Assembly: GCA_002452325.1 (NCBI GenBank)
Contig: DKFG01000250.1
Location: 1 to 7,930, forward strand
Direction: 5' to 3'
Length of the DNA stretch: 7,930 nucleotides
From: Geobacter sp. UBA6802
GTDB taxonomy: Bacteria; Desulfobacterota; Desulfuromonadia; Geobacterales; Pseudopelobacteraceae
Shown here: piece after piece, positions 5,502-7,930 of the stretch
Layout of the letters: the number at the start of each line of letters is the position of its first letter
Numbering within the stretch: position 1 is the first letter of the stretch
Translations under genes and position numbers: made by a program
The notes under the pieces: generated by a model
The model's database searches: none
The model's input: only the letters and a program-made list of their open reading frames with translations
Told to the model about the DNA's origin: nothing

Positions 5502-5714
5502 CTAGACCGTGCCTACCACCACTTCTTCCATCTTGGGCAGGGCGTTTTTAAGGGCATTGCTGTAGGCTACTCGGGCGGTCTGGTAGACAGCCAATTGGGC
5601 CTGGAGTCTGGCAATCTCGGCATCCACAAACTGCAGGCTGCCCAGTTGGCCTTTGGCATCGCTGGAGAGCAGGTCCAGTTCGTACTGCTTGTCGTCAATG
5701 GTGATCAGGGGCAT
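5502..5714 (-). CDS. DUF6447-like small protein, copy 2
   Basis: A 70-aa protein beginning MPLITIDDKQYELDLLSSDA, then a helical segment with LQFVDAEIARLQAQ and TARVAYSNALKNALPK. I place it in the DUF6447 family from its MPLITIDGKEYDLDSLS-type head and coiled-coil body; no function is known to me. It matches the copy at 7152-7364 in 64 of 70 residues, and the DNA is also very close. Here it is the third gene after hicA and hicB, starting 15 bases after the hicB stop, with no clear ribosome site, so it may depend on translation of hicB. In the other copy it has its own ribosome site. Why it is attached to a toxin-antitoxin operon is unclear; it may be a remnant of cassette fusion. Confidence 0.8.
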   Translation of the reverse strand: MPLITIDDKQYELDLLSSDAKGQLGSLQFVDAEIARLQAQLAVYQTARVAYSNALKNALPKMEEVVVGTV

Positions 5715-5729
5715 GGGGAGTCTGCCCTG

Positions 5730-6074
5730 CTAATGAGCAGGAATCCTGTCTGCCTGGCGGATGATGTCGGCTATCCAGGCATTGACGCTTTTACCTGACG
5801 CCTTTGCCATGGTCACAGCTTTATCATGAATATCCTGTGGAAGGCGCAGATTAAATCTGCCAGTAGTTTTCTTGTAGGGTGAAACTCCTTCCTCCTCGCA
5901 CATTTCAAAAAAAATCTTCAAGGAGGCCATGCCTTCGCGACGCAGACCTTCAATATCTGTGGCATAAAAATCGGCACCGCCGTTCAGGCCCACAAACTCA
6001 CCACGAAACATCGTGATGTCCGGATCAAATGTGATTACTGCTTTTACTCCGTTGATCTCCATTACGTTCATCAT
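5730..6074 (-). CDS. hicB: HicB-family antitoxin, second copy
   Basis: A 114-aa protein starting at the ATG that overlaps the hicA stop (ATGA). Residues 8-65 form the HicB domain (ITFDPDITMFRGEFVGLNGG, then DIEGLRREGMASLKIFFEMC). Residues 70-106 form the ribbon-helix-helix tail (TGRFNLRLPQDIHDKAVTMA, SGKSVNAWIADIIRQ). It should neutralise the adjacent HicA and repress its operon. The tail resembles that of the plus-strand HicB at 1379-1705, but the first half differs strongly, so the two systems probably do not cross-neutralise (inference). The alternative start nine codons upstream lies inside hicA and is less likely. Confidence 0.88.
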   Translation of the reverse strand: MMNVMEINGVKAVITFDPDITMFRGEFVGLNGGADFYATDIEGLRREGMASLKIFFEMCEEEGVSPYKKTTGRFNLRLPQDIHDKAVTMAKASGKSVNAWIADIIRQADRIPAH

Positions 6075-6325
6075 GGTTTCACCCCATTTTCTTCTAGCCA
6101 CTTCCGAATGCTTGCAACTGCGCCTTTGTCCGTATCAGGCGACGGATGTGGCCGATGAAATACACGCCGTTCACCAAACAGTCGCACACCGACACGGGAT
6201 CCCTCGCGCTCTGTAATCTCTGCCCCCAAGTCTCTGAAGAGCCCCTCAACATCACCCCACTTCACATTTGCGCTTGGCGGATATGAAAAGAGCAGTTCAA
6301 GGGTTTTGCGGTGCTTGCGTTTCAT
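6071..6325 (-). CDS. hicA: HicA-family mRNA interferase toxin, second copy
   Basis: From the ATG at 6325 the product is 84 aa: MKRKHRKTLELLFSYPPSAN, then GDVEGLFRDLGAEI, GSRV (42-45) and FHRPHP (56-61), ending ENGVKP. It has the same length and landmarks as the plus-strand HicA at 1128-1382. An in-frame GTG at 6379 would add 18 residues with no counterpart in that copy, so 6325 is preferred, although neither start has a clear ribosome site. It is the first gene of a cassette hicA-hicB-DUF6447. The junction promoter upstream (copy C) has lost its -10 half, so expression may use another promoter such as TTGACA at 6356-6361, for which I see no good -10. Confidence 0.85.
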   Translation of the reverse strand: MKRKHRKTLELLFSYPPSANVKWGDVEGLFRDLGAEITEREGSRVGVRLFGERRVFHRPHPSPDTDKGAVASIRKWLEENGVKP

Positions 6326-6335
6326 GGTGAAATGG

Positions 6336-6350
6336 TGCCAAATAATGGCA
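6336..6350. promoter_or_regulatory. Short inverted repeat upstream of hicA, candidate operator
   Basis: TGCCA-AATAA-TGGCA, 10 bases before the hicA start. Its size suits a ribbon-helix-helix repressor such as HicB; this is inference. Confidence 0.35.
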
Positions 6351-6391
6351 TCAATGTCAAGGTAGGATTTTTCAGACACAGCTCAGTGCAA

Positions 6392-6449
6392 AGTCAAACC
6401 GAAGCGGTGGCTACAAAAAAAGCCCCACCAGCTGAAAAGCCAATGGGCC
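6392..6449 (-). repeat. Cassette junction repeat, copy C, decayed promoter half
   Basis: Terminator, linker and TTGACT (6397-6392) are conserved, but after GACTTTGC the sequence departs from the other copies and the -10 position holds TGAAAA. Similarity stops exactly in the promoter spacer. Confidence 0.75.
6415..6449 (-). terminator. Intrinsic terminator of the DUF4160/DUF2442 cassette
   Basis: Minus strand hairpin (6449-6422) with one mismatch near the base (GGCCC for GCCCC), followed by seven T. It lies 38 bases past the DUF2442 stop. Confidence 0.75.
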
Positions 6450-6487
6450 GGAGTGCTACAGATGCAACAGCAGGGAAGGTCTTCTCA

Positions 6488-6751
6488 CTATCTACGAAGT
6501 TCGTAGTGCCGTTTAGGATGGTGCTTGATCATTTTATACATGGTGTCTGGTGCCAGATCCAGGCCGTTTGGCCAGACTACAACACCCCCTTCAGCATTTG
6601 CCTGCTTTATTGCGTCGTCGCTTTTCAAAGCTTCAAAAACGCCTGTGCAGAATGAATGATCAATATATATCGTACCAGTCAGACCATCGGCAAATGTCAC
6701 AGCCAATTCTCGGGGGGCTTGGGGTTTAACCTCAATAACATCCCAGTACAT
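6488..6751 (-). CDS. DUF2442 protein, second copy
   Basis: An 87-aa protein beginning MYWDVIEVKPQ, the characteristic opening of one DUF2442 branch, followed by LAVTFADGLTGTIYID, GVFEALKSDDAIKQAN and VVWPNGLDLAPDTMY, all typical. The start at 6751 has AGGAG at good spacing; ATGs at 6757 and 6781 are possible but poorer. It lies 13 bases after the stop of the intact DUF4160 gene, in contrast to the 4-base overlap in the other pair. The two DUF2442 proteins in the window belong to different branches, so the pairs were probably acquired separately. Function is unknown; a two-gene addiction-type module is one possibility. Confidence 0.82.
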   Translation of the reverse strand: MYWDVIEVKPQAPRELAVTFADGLTGTIYIDHSFCTGVFEALKSDDAIKQANAEGGVVVWPNGLDLAPDTMYKMIKHHPKRHYELRR

Positions 6752-6764
6752 TATCATGGCTCCT

Positions 6765-7025
6765 TTATTTGAGGGGTGCAACAGGCTTTGGATGCTGATT
6801 AGCTTGGCACAAGTCCCAATCGATCAGCAATTCTTCTTGATGGAGTTCCGCCCAATCAAGCACAAGTTGGCTTGCTCGGCGAGGCAGGTTACCTTCTATT
6901 ATACTGAGTTCTCGTATATTTATGGTCGCCTTATACTCACTATATGTTGCATGGAAGTGGGGTGGAGCATGTTCGTCCCAAAACATTTGGATAATAATCC
7001 CGTAAAACATACTGATCGTTGGCAT
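6765..7025 (-). CDS. DUF4160 protein, intact copy
   Basis: An 86-aa protein: MPTISMFYGIIIQMFWDEHA, then the family's His-rich motif as PPHFHATYSEYKA (21-33), IIEGNLPRRA (42-51) and VLDWAELHQEELLIDWDLC (55-73). The start has a strong GAGGTGGG site and lies 18 bases after the -10 box of junction promoter D. The first 29 bases of the gene are identical to those of the frameshifted copy ending at 2356, after which the genes diverge sharply; the proteins share only scattered residues later. Paired with DUF2442 downstream. The conserved histidines and acidic residues could bind metal or nucleic acid, but no activity is established to my knowledge. Confidence 0.85.
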   Translation of the reverse strand: MPTISMFYGIIIQMFWDEHAPPHFHATYSEYKATINIRELSIIEGNLPRRASQLVLDWAELHQEELLIDWDLCQANQHPKPVAPLK

Positions 7026-7043
7026 ATCCCACCTCTGTCAAAA

Positions 7044-7072
7044 ACCATAGCAAACAGGCCGGGCAAAGTCAA
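7044..7072 (-). promoter_or_regulatory. Junction promoter D, for DUF4160/DUF2442
   Basis: Minus strand TTGACT (7072-7067), 17-base spacer TTGCCCGGCCTGTTTGC, TATGGT (7049-7044). Confidence 0.65.
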
Positions 7073-7089
7073 ACCGAAGCGGTGGATGC

Positions 7090-7123
7090 AAAAAAGCCCC
7101 ACCAGCTGAAAGGCCAATGGGGC
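7090..7123 (-). terminator. Intrinsic terminator of DUF6447 copy 1
   Basis: Minus strand hairpin (7123-7096) with one mismatch at the loop, followed by six T; 28 bases past the DUF6447 stop. Confidence 0.8.
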
Positions 7124-7151
7124 AAGAGTGGTGCAATGGAAGGACAGCAAG

Positions 7152-7364
7152 TTAGGCCGTGCCTACCAGCACTTCTTCCATCTTGGGCAGGGCAGCTTTG
7201 AGGGCATTGCTGTAGGCCACACGGGCGGTCTGGTAGACAGCTATCTGAGCCTGGAGTCTGGCAATCTCGGCATCCACAAACTGCAGGCTACCCAGTTGGC
7301 CTTTGGCATCGCTGGAGAGCAGGTCCAGTTCGTACTGGCGTTCGTCAATGGTAATCAGGGGCAT
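7152..7364 (-). CDS. DUF6447-like small protein, copy 1
   Basis: A 70-aa protein (MPLITIDERQYELDLLSSDA, then helical LQFVDAEIARLQAQ and SNALKAALPKMEE). It differs from copy 2 (5502-5714) at residues 8, 9, 41, 57, 66 and 70, mostly conservatively, which indicates recent duplication with both copies probably under selection. An AAGGAA ribosome site lies about ten bases before the ATG. It stands alone between a REP-like hairpin (7420-7438) and the terminator at 7090-7123. Function unknown. The predicted coiled coil (about 30-60) suggests a structural or protein-binding role, which is only inference. Confidence 0.82.
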   Translation of the reverse strand: MPLITIDERQYELDLLSSDAKGQLGSLQFVDAEIARLQAQIAVYQTARVAYSNALKAALPKMEEVLVGTA

Positions 7365-7419
7365 GGATATTTTTCCTTTCTGAGAGGTACTGAATCAACA
7401 TAGAGTGTTTCTAAAGCGT

Positions 7420-7438
7420 AAAGGGGTCAGACCCCTTT
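7420..7438. repeat. Perfect palindromic hairpin AAAGGGGTCAGACCCCTTT
   Basis: Nine-base arms around a central A, with T after it on the plus strand and T also on the minus strand, so it can act as a terminator for the DUF1640-like gene that ends 21 bases away. The GGGGTCAGACCCC core resembles REP-type elements found near RAYT transposases in many proteobacteria; this link is from memory. Confidence 0.65.
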
Positions 7439-7458
7439 TATGAATGTCTGGACTTTTT

Positions 7459-7749
7459 CTATTTGATAAGTTTCATCAACAAGGCCGCAATGAGAACTGT
7501 CTGGAGGAAACCGGCACCAACAATCCAGCGGACAAGTTCGGCCTTGTTTTCTGCCATCTCTTTTCTTACCGTCTCTATATCTCGCTTTAACTCTAATTTC
7601 ACAATTTCCAGATCAGTTTTAGTTGTTAGCTCCGTAGAAGCAACAGCATCGCGTACTACACCAACTATAACTTCTGCCTGAGGCTCAGTTATTCCTGTCT
7701 CCCTCAACTTACGGACAAATAAATGAGTGTCAAATGTAATAGCAGACAT
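7459..7749 (-). CDS. DUF1640-like coiled-coil membrane protein
   Basis: A 96-aa protein from the ATG at 7749, which has GGAGG at good spacing; a longer frame to 7776 would overlap the -10 box and is rejected. Residues 1-36 (MSAITFDTHLFVRKLRETGI, then TEPQAEVIVGVVRDA) are the typical head of bacterial DUF1640/CCDC90-like proteins. Residues 40-73 are a charged coiled coil (KTDLEIVKLELKRDIETVRK), and 75-93 are a C-terminal membrane anchor (WIVGAGFLQTVLIAALLMKL). Eukaryotic relatives include the mitochondrial calcium uniporter regulator MCUR1; the bacterial role is unknown. It is the first gene of the array, driven by the partial junction at 7767-7795. Confidence 0.85.
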   Translation of the reverse strand: MSAITFDTHLFVRKLRETGITEPQAEVIVGVVRDAVASTELTTKTDLEIVKLELKRDIETVRKEMAENKAELVRWIVGAGFLQTVLIAALLMKLIK

Positions 7750-7766
7750 ATTGCACCTCCGAATAA

Positions 7767-7795
7767 ACAATACCAAACAGGCAGGGCAAAGTCAA
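7767..7795 (-). promoter_or_regulatory. Junction promoter E (junction repeat, promoter half only)
   Basis: Minus strand TTGACT (7795-7790), 17-base spacer TTGCCCTGCCTGTTTGG, TATTGT (7772-7767). Similarity with copies A, B and D begins at about 7798 and there is no terminator half to the right, so the array ends, or begins, here. Confidence 0.65.
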
Positions 7796-7798
7796 ACC

Positions 7799-7930
7799 AG
7801 GAACAAACGTAAGCTGCCCCGCTCTCCCATAACTAGGCATTATGACAAGTAAGCAGGAAATACGGGAAGTGTCGCTAATTTCTTTTGGCTATTTGCAATC
7901 TGAGATTGAAAACTGACTTTTCGTAGTCAG
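7799..7930. other. Right edge, no gene recognised
   Basis: No supported gene in the last 132 bases. A 24-codon frame (7842-7916, +) lacks a ribosome site. The window ends in a 6-bp inverted repeat CTGACT/AGTCAG with a 6-base loop (7913-7930). Confidence 0.5.

Larger units (their letters stand above)
7044..7123 (-). repeat. Cassette junction repeat, copy D (complete)
   Basis: Complete 80-bp module of the same length as copy A. Identity with copy A continues past the promoter through the ribosome site into the first codons of DUF4160. Confidence 0.88.

Noticed and set aside
7842..7916. 24-codon plus-strand frame at the right edge
   Set aside because: Too short, no ribosome site and no family resemblance.

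Overview
The window looks like an accessory region next to a housekeeping locus in a Gram-negative bacterium. The gene families and intergenic style suggest a Geobacter/Pelobacter-type desulfuromonad, but this is a judgement from recalled family distribution and is not proven here. Positions 1-795 hold the C-terminal part of cobyric acid synthase (cobQ), in a GC-richer, regular codon style. After it the content changes to short toxin-antitoxin-like genes, small hypothetical genes, repeats and a transposon.

Layout: cobQ (1-795, +); a gene-free stretch with a perfect GC-rich palindrome (796-1127); a hicAB toxin-antitoxin pair (1128-1705, +); a long hairpin repeat (1787-1831); then a series of small gene cassettes all on the minus strand up to position 7795. 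Read in their own direction (right to left) these are: a DUF1640-like membrane coiled-coil gene; a DUF6447-like gene; a DUF4160+DUF2442 pair; a hicA-hicB-DUF6447 group; a pair of small unknown proteins of 60 and 67 aa; and a second DUF4160+DUF2442 pair in which DUF4160 is frameshifted.

The main observation is that these cassettes are joined by copies of one ~80-bp module. It consists of a 12-bp-stem terminator hairpin with a T-run that closes the previous gene, a conserved linker containing ACCGCTTCGGT, and a promoter with TTGACT and a -10 box separated by exactly 17 bases that starts the next gene. Copies lie at 2374-2453, 2888-2931 joined to 5442-5485 (split), 6392-6449 (promoter half decayed), 7044-7123 and 7767-7795 (promoter half only). 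The array thus appears to be made of self-contained transcription units with a shared junction. It looks like an integron cassette array in outline but has no recognisable attC core sites.

A 2510-bp IS1-family transposon (2932-5441) has inserted into one junction. It has 19/20 matching terminal inverted repeats starting GGTAGTG, an 8-bp target duplication CGGTGGCT, and a transposase gene broken by a stop codon and a frameshift. It carries two passengers: a small lysine/glycine-rich protein and a RhuM-family protein with an N-terminal helix-turn-helix. The insertion falls between the terminator half and the promoter half of the junction, so neither neighbouring cassette loses its signals.
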